A DNA stretch of 64,000 nt from Burkholderiales bacterium (GCA_947473125.1 CANJDH010000004.1:34825-98824), one strand, 5' to 3'. Positions 25,287 to 34,190 are shown, numbered from the stretch's first letter. Notes: generated by a model not told the origin, from the letters alone. Numbers and translations are program-made.

Positions 25287-27203
25287 ATGACCCTGCCGCG
25301 CCAAATCGGTAAATACGAAATCCAGGGCGTCCTCGGCGAGGGCGGCATGGGCATCGTCTACAAGGGTTACGACCGCGCCATCGCGCGCCAGGTTGCGATC
25401 AAGGCGATCACCAAGGCCGCGCTGCGGCCGGAACAGATCAAGGACGTGATGGGCCGGTTCCGCCACGAAGCCCAGGCGGTAGGCCGGCTGGTGCATCCGC
25501 GCATCATCCAGATCTACGACTACGGCGAAGACTACATGCTCGCCTACATCGTGATGGAGCTGGTGAACGGCAAGACCCTGCTGCAATACCTCGCGGCGGG
25601 CGACACCTACGATCTGCGCGAAGCCGGCGAAATCATCCGCCAGATCCTCGACGGCATGGGTCACGCCCACAGCGAAGGCGTGGTGCATCGCGACATCAAG
25701 CCGTCCAACATCCTGATCAACAGCGACGGCCGCATCAAGATCAGCGATTTCGGAATTGCCCGTACCGAAGCCTCGGAGCTGACCCAGGTGGGTGATGTGC
25801 TCGGCACCTGGCACTACATGTCTCCCGAGCAATTCCTCGGCATCGAGGCGGACGCGCGCGCCGACCTGTATTCGATCGGGGTGATCGCCTACGAATTGCT
25901 CGCCGGGCGCAAGCCGTTCGTCGGCGATACCGCGGTGATCGTGCAGCAGGTGCTGCACCAGCTGCCGGAGAATCCCTCGCACTTCAACGCCAGCGTGTCG
26001 CCGCTGCTTGACCGGGTGCTGCAAAAGGCGCTGGCGAAAAAGCGCGAAGACCGGTTCCAGACGGCGCGCGAGTTTTCCGATGCGTTGCGCGACGCGATGG
26101 ACGCCACCGCCGCCCTGGCCGGCGACCCGGCCAGGGCGCAGACCCTGCCGCCGTCACCCGCCATCAATAGCGCTGCCTTGCTCAACGCAGCACGCATGCT
26201 CGCGCCGGCAGGCGCGCGTGCGACGGCAACCGGCGGCGATAGCACCGGCGAGTTCGCCGTCGGCGACAGTTCGATTCGCCTCGACACCAGCGTCAAGAAG
26301 GCGCGCCTGCTGTTCATCGACGACGAAGAGCGCATCCTGACGGCGTTGAAATCGCAGTTTCGCGAGCGCTACCACGTGTTCGCCACGACCGACGGCGAAA
26401 AAGCCCTCGACTTCATCACGCGCCACCAGATGCACGTGATCGTGAGCGACCAGCGCATGCCCAACATGGTGGGGGTCGAGCTGTTGCGCCGTTCGCGCGA
26501 GATTTCGCCCAACAGCGTGCGCATCCTGCTGACCGGCTACTCCGATCTTGCCGCCATCGTCGGCTCGATCAACGACGGCGAGGTCTACCGCTTCATCAGC
26601 AAACCCTGGGACAACACCGAGCTGCAGACCATCATCGCCGAGGCCGTCACCATCGCACTCGAGCTGGCCGACACCAACGCCGGCGTACAGACTCTGCCGG
26701 AGCACATGGAGGCGGCGATCCTGGTGGTCGACCAGGGCGAAGAACTGTTCCGGGTGGTACGCGAGCTGATCGGGCCGCTGTGCCCGGTGGTTTTCGCCGC
26801 CAGCGTCGACGACGCCGTGGCGGCCATGCAAAAGCAGGAAATCGCGGTGGTCGTCACCGACGTCGATTTCGGCCAGGGCCAGCTCACCGCGATGCTCAAG
26901 CTGCTCAAGCAGGAAAACCCGCAGATCCTGACCATCGTTGCGACCCATGCGTCCGACTCCGAGCTGGTGATCGAGCTGATCAACCAGGCACAGATTTTCC
27001 GTTTCCTCAACAAGCCGGTCAACATAAAGCTGGTGCGTGGCCATCTGCACGCTGCGCTCGAGCGCTACCTGACTTACAAGGCCGCGCCGCAACTGGTCAA
27101 GGCGCAAAAGGTCGAAGTGGTCGAAGCAGTACGCGAATCGTCCGTCGGGCAGCGTTTTCTTGATGGCATCAAATCGTTGCGCGGGCGCTGGTTCGGGCGC
27201 TGA
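25287..27203 (+). CDS. Ser/Thr protein kinase fused to two receiver domains
   Basis: A 638-aa hybrid. Residues 9-270 form a Hanks-type kinase: Gly-rich loop LGEGGMGIVYKG, catalytic Lys in QVAIKAI, HRDIKPSN, DFGIART and the SPEQF segment. A linker of about 65 aa follows. From about residue 340 comes a complete receiver (LLFIDDEERIL, phospho-acceptor Asp in VSDQRMPNM, LLTGYSD, FISKPWDN) of the RpfG type. From about 473 a second, more divergent receiver follows (ILVVDQGEE, VVTDVDF, RFLNKPVN) that lacks the usual second acidic residue. There is no DNA-binding or HD-GYP output. The likely output is therefore protein Ser/Thr phosphorylation set by phosphorylation of the receivers by the upstream histidine kinase (inference from fusion and adjacency). 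Confidence 0.93.
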   Translation: MTLPRQIGKYEIQGVLGEGGMGIVYKGYDRAIARQVAIKAITKAALRPEQIKDVMGRFRHEAQAVGRLVHPRIIQIYDYGEDYMLAYIVMELVNGKTLLQYLAAGDTYDLREAGEIIRQILDGMGHAHSEGVVHRDIKPSNILINSDGRIKISDFGIARTEASELTQVGDVLGTWHYMSPEQFLGIEADARADLYSIGVIAYELLAGRKPFVGDTAVIVQQVLHQLPENPSHFNASVSPLLDRVLQKALAKKREDRFQTAREFSDALRDAMDATAALAGDPARAQTLPPSPAINSAALLNAARMLAPAGARATATGGDSTGEFAVGDSSIRLDTSVKKARLLFIDDEERILTALKSQFRERYHVFATTDGEKALDFITRHQMHVIVSDQRMPNMVGVELLRRSREISPNSVRILLTGYSDLAAIVGSINDGEVYRFISKPWDNTELQTIIAEAVTIALELADTNAGVQTLPEHMEAAILVVDQGEELFRVVRELIGPLCPVVFAASVDDAVAAMQKQEIAVVVTDVDFGQGQLTAMLKLLKQENPQILTIVATHASDSELVIELINQAQIFRFLNKPVNIKLVRGHLHAALERYLTYKAAPQLVKAQKVEVVEAVRESSVGQRFLDGIKSLRGRWFGR

Positions 27204-27229
27204 GGATCGTCACGTCGCAGCGCCAGGCC

Positions 27230-28069
27230 CTACAGACTGACTACGGCCGCACAACGCGCCGCCAGGGCGCTGAGCACCCCGGCACATTCCTGTTCGATTT
27301 TCAGGTGCAATAGCGCATCGGCGCGGGTCCGGCCCAGATTGATCGCCACCACCGGCTTGGCCAGGGCATGGGCGCGCTCGCAAAAGCGGTAGCCCGAATA
27401 GACCATCAGGGATGAGCCGGCCACCAGCACGGCATCGGCGTTGAGCAGTGCCTGCATGGCCGCATCGGCCCGTGCGCGCGGCACGCTGGCGCCGTAGAAC
27501 ACCACGTCGGGCTTGAGCATGCCGGCGCAGCGCACGCAGCCAGGCACCGCAAACTCGGCAAAGTCGACGGCTTCCAGATCGGCATCGCCATCCGGCGCTG
27601 GCGCCGCGAGGCGACCAGGAAACGCCGGATTTGCCTGCGTCAGGCGCACCTGCAGGTCGGCACGCGCTTCGGGCACGCCACAATCCATGCACACCACCTG
27701 GCGGATGCTACCGTGCAGTTCGGTGACCCGGACACTGCCGGCGTGCTGGTGCAGGCCGTCCACATTTTGCGTGACCAGTTGGCCGATGCGGCCAGCCTGC
27801 TCCAGCCGCGCCAGCGCGCGATGCGCCGCGTTGGGCACTGCGCCTGCCATCACCTCAAAGCCAATCATGCTGCGCGCCCAGTAGCGCTGGCGCACGGCCT
27901 CGCTGCCGAGAAACTCCTGATGGGTCACCGGCTGCTTGCGTTGCCACTGCCCTTCCCGGTCGCGATAACCGGGAATGCCCGAGCCGGTGCTGACGCCCGC
28001 GCCGGTCAGCACAAACAGGCAGGGATGCGCGTCAACAAACCCGGCCAAGGCGGTTATCGGGTCAGGCAT
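27230..28069 (-). CDS. Sir2-family NAD-dependent protein deacylase
   Basis: A 279-aa sirtuin. The NAD-binding GAGVSTGSGIPGYRD is complete, the catalytic region reads TQNVDGLHQHAG and TELHGS (catalytic His), and a zinc site is formed by CMDC and CVRC. Then come LKPDVVFYGA and VAGSSLMVYSGYRF. It resembles the bacterial sirtuins of about 280 aa found in proteobacteria. It would remove acyl groups from lysines, often of acyl-CoA synthetases, and such enzymes occur elsewhere in the window. It is probably monocistronic. Confidence 0.95.
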   Translation of the reverse strand: MPDPITALAGFVDAHPCLFVLTGAGVSTGSGIPGYRDREGQWQRKQPVTHQEFLGSEAVRQRYWARSMIGFEVMAGAVPNAAHRALARLEQAGRIGQLVTQNVDGLHQHAGSVRVTELHGSIRQVVCMDCGVPEARADLQVRLTQANPAFPGRLAAPAPDGDADLEAVDFAEFAVPGCVRCAGMLKPDVVFYGASVPRARADAAMQALLNADAVLVAGSSLMVYSGYRFCERAHALAKPVVAINLGRTRADALLHLKIEQECAGVLSALAARCAAVVSL

Positions 28070-28107
28070 GACAAATCAGGATCAGGTGCCGCCACCGCGC
28101 ACTCGAT

Positions 28108-29136
28108 TCACGCCCGGCTCCCGCCGCGCCCCCGTTCATGGCCGAGCACATCACGATTGACCAGAAATTCGGGTACACCGCCGCCCAACGCATCGACGAT
28201 GCTCTTGAGCCCGATCGAGGCCATGTTGTGAAAGCACTCGTCGGTCCAGCACAGCGAATGCGGCGTCACGATCACGTTGTCCATTTTCAGCAGGGGGTTG
28301 TCCGGCGCCACCGGCTCCTGCTCGAACACATCGGTGGCCGCACCCGCAATCCGGCTGCTGCGCAGCGCCTCGATCAGCGCCGGCTCGTCGACAATCGGGC
28401 CGCGCGCAACGTTGATGAAATAGGCAGAGTTCTTCATCAAGTTGAACTGTGCGGCGCCGACCAGGTGCCGCGTGCTGTCATCGAGCAGGGCGCAGACCAC
28501 GACAAAGTCCGATTCGCGCATCAGCGTCGGCAAATCGACCTTGCGCGCGCCGATGTAGCCGAGCTCGACCTCGCTCACGTTCGGGTCGGCGGCCAGCAGT
28601 TTCAGGTCGAACACCGCAGCCATGCGCAGCAGCTCCTTGCCGATGCGCCCCGCGCCGATGACGCCAAGGGTGCGCCCGGTCAGGCCCAGCCCCATGTTGT
28701 CCATGCGGTCATGCCAGCGGCCGCTGCGCGTCAGCCGGTCCTTGAGCACCATCTTGCCGGCCAGCGCCAGCAAGAACGTCAGGGCAATCGTCGCCACAGG
28801 GCGCGGCATCGCCCAGGGCGTATTGGTCACCAGCACCCCGGCGCGGGTCATCGCCGGCACGTCGACCGAGTCATAGCCGACGCCGTGCCGCGCCACTACC
28901 CGCAGGCGGCAATCGGCACGGGCCACCGCCACCGCCGGCACGCGCGGCGTGTTGACATAGATCGCATCGTAGCGCGCGGCAAGGTCGGGGGTGATCTCAG
29001 CCACCTTGTCGGGGAGGTACTCCCATGCGATGTCGCTCGCGCTGTCGAGGATCGCCAGCGCGACGCGGCCGAATGACGGTTCGCCGCGCGCATCGAGGAT
29101 GTCGCGGGTGATACCAACCTTGAATTTTCCAGCCAC
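28108..29136 (-). CDS. D-isomer specific 2-hydroxyacid dehydrogenase
   Basis: A 342-aa NAD(P)H-linked reductase. It has GRTLGVIGAGRIGKELLRMA (Rossmann GxGxxG), the substrate-binding RHGVGYDSVD, the catalytic Arg in FINVARGPIVDE, Glu in FEQEPV and, unusually, HSLCW where the catalytic His normally sits (TPHS). The start is GTG 29136 preceded by GGAGACA. It lies 28 bp after an HpcH/HpaI aldolase gene on the same strand, so a two-gene catabolic operon (aldol cleavage giving pyruvate-type acids, and hydroxyacid oxidation) is plausible. Confidence 0.9.
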   Translation of the reverse strand: MAGKFKVGITRDILDARGEPSFGRVALAILDSASDIAWEYLPDKVAEITPDLAARYDAIYVNTPRVPAVAVARADCRLRVVARHGVGYDSVDVPAMTRAGVLVTNTPWAMPRPVATIALTFLLALAGKMVLKDRLTRSGRWHDRMDNMGLGLTGRTLGVIGAGRIGKELLRMAAVFDLKLLAADPNVSEVELGYIGARKVDLPTLMRESDFVVVCALLDDSTRHLVGAAQFNLMKNSAYFINVARGPIVDEPALIEALRSSRIAGAATDVFEQEPVAPDNPLLKMDNVIVTPHSLCWTDECFHNMASIGLKSIVDALGGGVPEFLVNRDVLGHERGRGGSRA

Positions 29137-29164
29137 GGCAATGTCTCCTGGTTCGATTAGGGTT

Positions 29165-29938
29165 TCAGCGCAGCCCGCGCAAGTTGTCCAGTCCGGTTTT
29201 CAGCGCGCCCTGCAGCATCAACTGGTCGATGCCGAACGCAAACATGCGGAAACCGTGCCCGGTGTATTCGCGTGACCATGCTTCGTCTGTGGCCAGGAAC
29301 GCCGCAGTCTTGCCGTTGGCTTCGCAGGCGGCAACGATACGCCGGACCCCGGCAAGATAGGCGGGGTGCTGGAACTGCCCGGGCAGGCCGAGAAAATTGG
29401 TCAGATCGAAATGCCCCAGCCACAAGGCGTCTACGCCGGGCACTGCAGCGATGGCTTCGACGTTGCCCAGGCCTTCGGCGGTTTCAATTTGCGGGATCAC
29501 CATGGTGCGGGCGTGAATCGCAGCGATCTTGGCCGCCACGTCGCCGCCCTGATAGTCGTCGTGCGCAAAGCCGAAGGCAGCGCCGCGCCGCCCGAGCGGC
29601 GGGTAGCGCGTGCACGACACGATGTGGGCCGCCTCTTCGGCACTGCCGACCATCGGCACCATGATGCCCAGGGCGCCGATGTCGAGGGCGCGCGCGATGA
29701 AGTGGTATTCGCCGCGCGGCACGCGCACCATCGGCACGATGCCGAGGCCGCGGCACAGGGCGAACTGGGTCTTGAGGGTCTCGAATTCCAGGCCGGTGTG
29801 CTCCATGTCGTAGAGCACGAAATCGGCGCCGGCATTCTTGCAGATCTGCGGCAGGCCCGGCGAGAAAAACTCGAACACCATGGCGCCAAACGCCTTGCCA
29901 CCCCCTGCGACCGCCTGTTTCACCGGGTTGTCACGCAT
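29165..29938 (-). CDS. HpcH/HpaI aldolase/citrate lyase family protein
   Basis: A 257-aa class II pyruvate-type aldolase. Family features are FVLYDMEHTGLEFETLK, VPMVRVPRGEYHFIARALDIGALGIMVPMV, IPQIETAEGLGNVEAIAAVPGVDALWLG and a C-terminal MFAFGIDQLML. The Glu of QIETAEG and the Asp in the LGHFDLT loop are the expected metal ligands. Start ATG 29938 has a GGAAGGGA ribosome site; the longer track ORF is not supported. Members cleave 4-hydroxy-2-oxo acids to pyruvate or oxaloacetate plus an aldehyde. It is followed by a 2-hydroxyacid dehydrogenase, suggesting a joint pathway. Confidence 0.92.
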   Translation of the reverse strand: MRDNPVKQAVAGGGKAFGAMVFEFFSPGLPQICKNAGADFVLYDMEHTGLEFETLKTQFALCRGLGIVPMVRVPRGEYHFIARALDIGALGIMVPMVGSAEEAAHIVSCTRYPPLGRRGAAFGFAHDDYQGGDVAAKIAAIHARTMVIPQIETAEGLGNVEAIAAVPGVDALWLGHFDLTNFLGLPGQFQHPAYLAGVRRIVAACEANGKTAAFLATDEAWSREYTGHGFRMFAFGIDQLMLQGALKTGLDNLRGLR

Positions 29939-30120
29939 GCCGTCCCTTCCCTGACTGCCCGCGACGCCACGCCGCGAGTTCGCCCGAGAGCTTACTGCAT
30001 CTCCGCTTGGGGAAGCACTGAACGAGCACGCATACAACCCAAAGCGACTTTTGCAACGCGCTGAACCGACTCAACACTTCACGCGCGAGTCCGCGTTTCA
30101 GGGGCTGATGCAGCGCTTTC

Positions 30121-30561
30121 TCAGCCCTGTTCCAGCAGTTGCCGGGCACGCGCCTGCAGCTTGGCCAGCGCCCGGTCGAATGTTTCGCGCTCATCGGCAT
30201 CAAGCGCGTCAAGCAGAAACGCCTCGCGCGCTTTGGCCATCGGCACCACCTTTTTGTACAAGGCGCGCCCGGGGGCTTTCAGGCGTACCAGCAGGTTGCG
30301 CCGATCCGCCGGATCGGGGGCACGCTCGACCAGGCCGTCACGCTCCATGCGCGCCAGGGCCCGGCTCACCTGCATCTTGTCCAGCGCACTGCGCACGCCG
30401 AGTTCGGTAGCCGTCACCTCGCGATCTTCGGCGAGCCAGGCCAGCACGCGCCATTCGTCGCGCGTCAGGTCGAACCGGGCGCTGTAGACCGCCGCCAGCG
30501 CGCGGCTGACGGTTTCGGTGGCCACAGCCAGCCGGTAGGGCAGGAAGTCATGCAGGTTCAT
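30121..30561 (-). CDS. MarR-family transcriptional regulator
   Basis: A 146-aa winged-helix protein: RDEWRVLAWLAEDREVTATELG, the recognition helix SALDKMQVSRALARMERDGLV and the wing RAPDPADRRNLLVRLKAPGR are classical MarR. Start ATG 30561 is used; the upstream track extension covers the shared promoter region. It is divergent from a VOC protein/FAD monooxygenase operon and probably represses it, releasing DNA on binding an aromatic ligand. A perfect inverted repeat in the intergenic region is the likely operator. Confidence 0.93.
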   Translation of the reverse strand: MNLHDFLPYRLAVATETVSRALAAVYSARFDLTRDEWRVLAWLAEDREVTATELGVRSALDKMQVSRALARMERDGLVERAPDPADRRNLLVRLKAPGRALYKKVVPMAKAREAFLLDALDADERETFDRALAKLQARARQLLEQG

Positions 30562-30635
30562 TGAAAATTGGCTTTCAGTCAAATTGGTAACAGTGTACAG
30601 ATTTCCACAGGCATCCAAAACATGGTTGTTACACC

Positions 30636-30678
30636 TAGACAATTCCCGAAAATCACCTTATAGTAACTTTTGTTACTA
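30636..30678 (+). promoter_or_regulatory. promoter and MarR-type operator of the oxygenase operon
   Basis: TAGACA (30636-30641) and TATAGT (30659-30664) are spaced by 17 bp and form a good sigma-70 promoter toward the VOC gene. Overlapping the -10 box is the perfect inverted repeat TAGTAAC-TTTT-GTTACTA (30661-30678). A bound MarR dimer here would block RNA polymerase. Further GTAAC/GTTAC half-sites occur near 30585 and 30628. Confidence 0.7.
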
Positions 30679-30701
30679 ATATTAAAACATCCGGAGATCA
30701 C

Positions 30702-31241
30702 ATGAACATCGAGCGCATGCACCACGTCGCCTACCGTTGCCGCGACGCCAAAGAGACCGTCGAGTGGTATCGCAAGCACCTCGACATGGACTTCATGCTC
30801 GCTTTCGCCGAGAACCAGGTGCCGTCCACCCATGAGCCGGACCCGTACATGCACATCTTCCTCGACGCCGGCGGCGGCAACGTGCTGGCGTTCTTCGAAC
30901 TGCCCAATTCGCCGGCGATGGGCCGCGACGCCAATACGCCCGAGTGGGTGCAGCACATCGCCTTCAAGGTCGGCAGCCTCGACGAACTGGTTGCCGCCAA
31001 AACGCGGCTGGAGGCCGGCGGCGTCGACGTGATCGGCCCGACCAACCATTCGCTGTTCAAGTCGATCTATTTTTTCGACTGCAACGGCCACCGGCTTGAG
31101 CTCGCCTGCGACATCGGCACGCCCGAGATGTATACCAAGGCCGATGCGGTGAAATGGGAGATGCTCGAGGAATGGTCAAAAACCAAGCGCGCCCCCAAGC
31201 ATGCGGCGTGGCTGCACGCCACCGAATTTGCCGGTGCCTAG
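30702..31241 (+). CDS. VOC-superfamily protein (glyoxalase/extradiol dioxygenase-like)
   Basis: A 179-aa vicinal-oxygen-chelate protein. Two beta-alpha-beta-beta-beta modules carry the metal ligands: His in MHHVAYRCRDAKE, a central His in WVQHIAFKV and Glu in GHRLELACD. ATG 30702 follows CCGGAGA. The operon continues 22 bp later with an FAD aromatic monooxygenase and a DUF2783 protein, so ring cleavage or isomerisation of the hydroxylated product is a reasonable inference. The exact reaction is not readable. Confidence 0.88.
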   Translation: MNIERMHHVAYRCRDAKETVEWYRKHLDMDFMLAFAENQVPSTHEPDPYMHIFLDAGGGNVLAFFELPNSPAMGRDANTPEWVQHIAFKVGSLDELVAAKTRLEAGGVDVIGPTNHSLFKSIYFFDCNGHRLELACDIGTPEMYTKADAVKWEMLEEWSKTKRAPKHAAWLHATEFAGA

Positions 31242-31263
31242 CTGCTAGCGCGGTGCACTGACC

Positions 31264-32907
31264 ATGCTCAACACCTACAGCTACCCGGAGTTTCCCTACC
31301 GCCAAAGTCCCGAGCAGAAGAACGGCGTGGTGCGGCGCCACCCGGTCGTGGTGATTGGCGCCGGGCCGATCGGCTTAACGGCTGCGCTTGACCTGTCGGC
31401 GCGCGGCCTGCCGGTGGTGGTGCTCGACGACAACAACACGGTCAGCGTCGGCTCACGCGCGGTGTGCTACGCCAAGCGGCCGCTGGAAATCTGGAACCGC
31501 CTCGGCGTGGCGCGGCCGATGGTGGAGCGTGGCGTCAGCTGGAAGGTCGGCAAGGTGTTCTTCAGGGACCAGCTCGCCTACAGCTTCGACCTGTTGCCCG
31601 AACCGCAGCACCGCATGCCGGCGATGATCAACCTGCAGCAGTATTACCTCGAAGAGGAACTGGTGGCCGCCTGCACGCGCCGCGCCAATGTCGACCTGCG
31701 CTGGAAGCACAAGCTTCTCAATTTGACACAGGACAACGATTGCGCACGGCTCACCGTCGAGACCCGCGACGGCGTGTTCCACATGGAGGCCGACTGGGTG
31801 GTGGCTTGCGACGGCGCCAACAGCGACACGCGGCGCATGGTCGGCGCCGAATTCACCGGCCAGTTTTTCCAGGACCGGTTCCTGATTGCCGACGTGGTGA
31901 TGAAGGCCGCGTTTCCGACCGAGCGCTGGTTCTGGTTTGACCCGCCGTTCCACCCGAACCAGTCGGTGCTGCTGCACAAGCAGGCTGACAGCGTCTGGCG
32001 CATCGACTTCCAGCTCGGCTGGGACGCCGACCCCGAAGAAGAAAAAAAGCCGGAAAAGGTGATCCCGCGGATCCAGGCAATGCTCGGCGACAAAGCCGAG
32101 TTCGAGCTCGAATGGGTCTCGGTCTACCAGTTCGCATGCCGGCGCATCAAAGAGTTTCGCGCCGGGCGCGTGCTCTTCGCCGGCGACGCCGCACACCAGG
32201 TCTCGCCCTTTGGCGCGCGCGGCGCCAACACCGGGGTGCAGGACATCGACAACCTCGCCTGGAAGCTCGCGCTGGTGCACAGCGGTGCCGCGCCGATCGA
32301 ACTGCTCGACACCTATCATGAGGAACGCGCATTCGCCGCCGACGACAACCTGAAAAACTCGACGCGTTCGACCGACTTCATCACGCCCAAGAGCCGCAGC
32401 AGCCGGCGCTATCGCGACGCGGTGCTGGAACTGGCCGAAACCGAGGTGTTCGCGCGCCCGCTGGTCAACAGCGGCCGGCTCTCCACGCCGACGCCCTACC
32501 TCGAATCGTCGCTCAACACACCAGATGCATCGGCCTTTGCCGGCCAGATGAAGCCGGGCACGCATTGCGCGGACGCACCGATGAACCGCAAGGGACAAAG
32601 CGGCTGGCTGCTCGAACAGCTTGGTGAAGGTTTCACCATTCTCACCGTCGGTGAGCCGCCCCGGCACCAGACCATCAGGGTGGGCGGCGTCGCTGCGCGG
32701 CTGCTGCGGGTCGGCGTGGACATCGACGACAGCGAAGGGGTCATTACGACGCGCTACGATCTGCAGCCTGGCACAACCTATCTGATCCGCCCCGACCAGC
32801 ACGTGGCGGCGCGCTGGCGAAGCTTTGATGCCGACAAAATTGCCGCCGCGCTGCGCCATAGCCTCGGCATGTCGATCGAAACTGCACTGGAGCCCGCATG
32901 CGCCTGA
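31264..32907 (+). CDS. FAD-dependent aromatic monooxygenase (MhpA/PheA type)
   Basis: A 547-aa flavoprotein hydroxylase of group A. The N-terminal dinucleotide fold is VVVIGAGPIGLTAALDLSARG, the DG motif is VVACDGANSDTRRMVG, and the second FAD motif is RVLFAGDAAHQVSPFGARGA followed by GVQDIDNLAWKLALV. The C-terminal thioredoxin-like region (after about residue 420) matches phenol or 3-hydroxyphenylpropionate hydroxylases. It should use NAD(P)H and oxygen to hydroxylate an aromatic acid or phenol. It sits in a MarR-controlled operon between a VOC protein and a small DUF2783 protein that overlaps its end by 10 bp. Confidence 0.93.
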   Translation: MLNTYSYPEFPYRQSPEQKNGVVRRHPVVVIGAGPIGLTAALDLSARGLPVVVLDDNNTVSVGSRAVCYAKRPLEIWNRLGVARPMVERGVSWKVGKVFFRDQLAYSFDLLPEPQHRMPAMINLQQYYLEEELVAACTRRANVDLRWKHKLLNLTQDNDCARLTVETRDGVFHMEADWVVACDGANSDTRRMVGAEFTGQFFQDRFLIADVVMKAAFPTERWFWFDPPFHPNQSVLLHKQADSVWRIDFQLGWDADPEEEKKPEKVIPRIQAMLGDKAEFELEWVSVYQFACRRIKEFRAGRVLFAGDAAHQVSPFGARGANTGVQDIDNLAWKLALVHSGAAPIELLDTYHEERAFAADDNLKNSTRSTDFITPKSRSSRRYRDAVLELAETEVFARPLVNSGRLSTPTPYLESSLNTPDASAFAGQMKPGTHCADAPMNRKGQSGWLLEQLGEGFTILTVGEPPRHQTIRVGGVAARLLRVGVDIDDSEGVITTRYDLQPGTTYLIRPDQHVAARWRSFDADKIAAALRHSLGMSIETALEPACA

Positions 32908-33098
32908 ACCACCAGCCCAACATTGCCGACCCCGACGGTTTTTACGAAGAACTAATCACGAGCCAGCGCGACCTCAGCGATGAGCAGGCCGAGTTGATGA
33001 ACGCCAAGCTGGTGCTGATCCTCGCCAACCAGATCGGCGATCGCGCCACATTGACCGAAGCGCTGCAGTTGGCGCGTCCACGGTCGCGCCAGGCCTAG
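32898..33098 (+). CDS. DUF2783 family small protein
   Basis: A 66-aa acidic protein: NIADPDGFYEELITSQRDLS, then NAKLVLILANQIGD. I recognise the DUF2783 family, whose members are almost always next to FAD monooxygenases of aromatic degradation. It overlaps the monooxygenase gene by 10 bp, so the two are translationally coupled. A role as accessory or stabilising subunit is a guess. Its TAG stop shares the CTAG tetranucleotide with the stop of the convergent threonine aldolase. Confidence 0.82.
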   Translation: MRLNHQPNIADPDGFYEELITSQRDLSDEQAELMNAKLVLILANQIGDRATLTEALQLARPRSRQA

Positions 33099-34129
33099 CC
33101 GCCCAGCAACTGCGCCAGCACGTCGCCTGCGCGCGCACAATCGGCCCGACTCACGTCGAGGTGGGTCACCAAGCGCAGCTTGGCCGCGCCGAGCGCGGTG
33201 ATCAGCACGCCCTGGGCGCGGGCCAGCGCCACCAGGTCGGCCGGCTTCAGGCGCGCCCCGTCAAGCTCCCACACCACGATGTTGGTGTGCAGGTGTTCGA
33301 GCCGGATCTTCACGCCCGGGCAGGCCGCCAGGCGCTCCGCGACCATGCGCGCGTTGGCGTGGTCGTCGGCGAGGCGCGCGAGGTTGTGGGTCAGGGCGTA
33401 ATCACAGGCCGCGGCAAGCATGCCGATCTGGCGCATCGCACCGCCGAACATGCGCCGGTAACGGATCGCACTGTCGATCAGTGCGCGCGGCCCAGCGAGC
33501 ATCGACCCGGCCGGTGCGCCCAGGCCTTTGGAGAACGCCACCATCACCAGGTCGAACGGTGCGCACAGGCGTGCCGGCGCCAGCCCCGACTGCACCGACG
33601 CATTCCACAAACGCGCGCCGTCGAGATAGGTGGCGAGCCCCAGCGCGCGCGCCGCGGCACACACGCTCTCCACCTGGTCCTGCGCGAAAACCACGCCGCC
33701 GTGGCGGTTCTGGGTGTTTTCAATCTGCAGCAGGGTCGTGACCGGCAGCGGCAGCCCCGGCTGGTTGCGCGGCTTGGCGTGGCGCCGCACGTCGTCGGCG
33801 CTGAACACGCCGCCGCTGCCGATTTCGGTAAATTGCACCCCGGCATTGGCGGCCGAGCCACCGGCTTCGTGCCACACCAAATGCGCTTCGGAGCCGACCA
33901 GCACGTCGTCACCCGGGCGCGTCAGCACGCGCAGTGCAACCTGGTTCGCCATCGTGCCAGAGGGCAGCCACAGCGAAGCCTCCTTGCCGAGCAGCTCGGC
34001 AACGCGCGCTTCAAGGGCGTTGAGCGACGGGTCGTCGCCGTATTGCATGTCGCCCACGGGAGCGGTGGCCATCACAGCGCGCATGGCAGCGCAAGGACGG
34101 GTGACGGTATCGGAACGCAGGTCAATCAT
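33095..34129 (-). CDS. ltaE: low-specificity L-threonine aldolase
   Basis: A 344-aa PLP enzyme of the beta-eliminating lyase/threonine aldolase family. Seen are MIDLRSDTVTRPCAAMRAVM, YGDDPSLNALEARVAELLGKE, LWLPSGTMANQVAL, the PLP Asp in YLDGARLWNA and the Schiff-base Lys in MVAFSKGLGAPAGSML. It cleaves L-threonine or L-allo-threonine to glycine and acetaldehyde. It appears monocistronic and is convergent with the DUF2783 gene, sharing a CTAG stop overlap. Confidence 0.94.
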   Translation of the reverse strand: MIDLRSDTVTRPCAAMRAVMATAPVGDMQYGDDPSLNALEARVAELLGKEASLWLPSGTMANQVALRVLTRPGDDVLVGSEAHLVWHEAGGSAANAGVQFTEIGSGGVFSADDVRRHAKPRNQPGLPLPVTTLLQIENTQNRHGGVVFAQDQVESVCAAARALGLATYLDGARLWNASVQSGLAPARLCAPFDLVMVAFSKGLGAPAGSMLAGPRALIDSAIRYRRMFGGAMRQIGMLAAACDYALTHNLARLADDHANARMVAERLAACPGVKIRLEHLHTNIVVWELDGARLKPADLVALARAQGVLITALGAAKLRLVTHLDVSRADCARAGDVLAQLLGG

Positions 34130-34190
34130 TCTAATTTCTTGCTCTCGATAAGCCGTTCATCGGCCTGCACCAACGGTTTTGGCAGATGAC

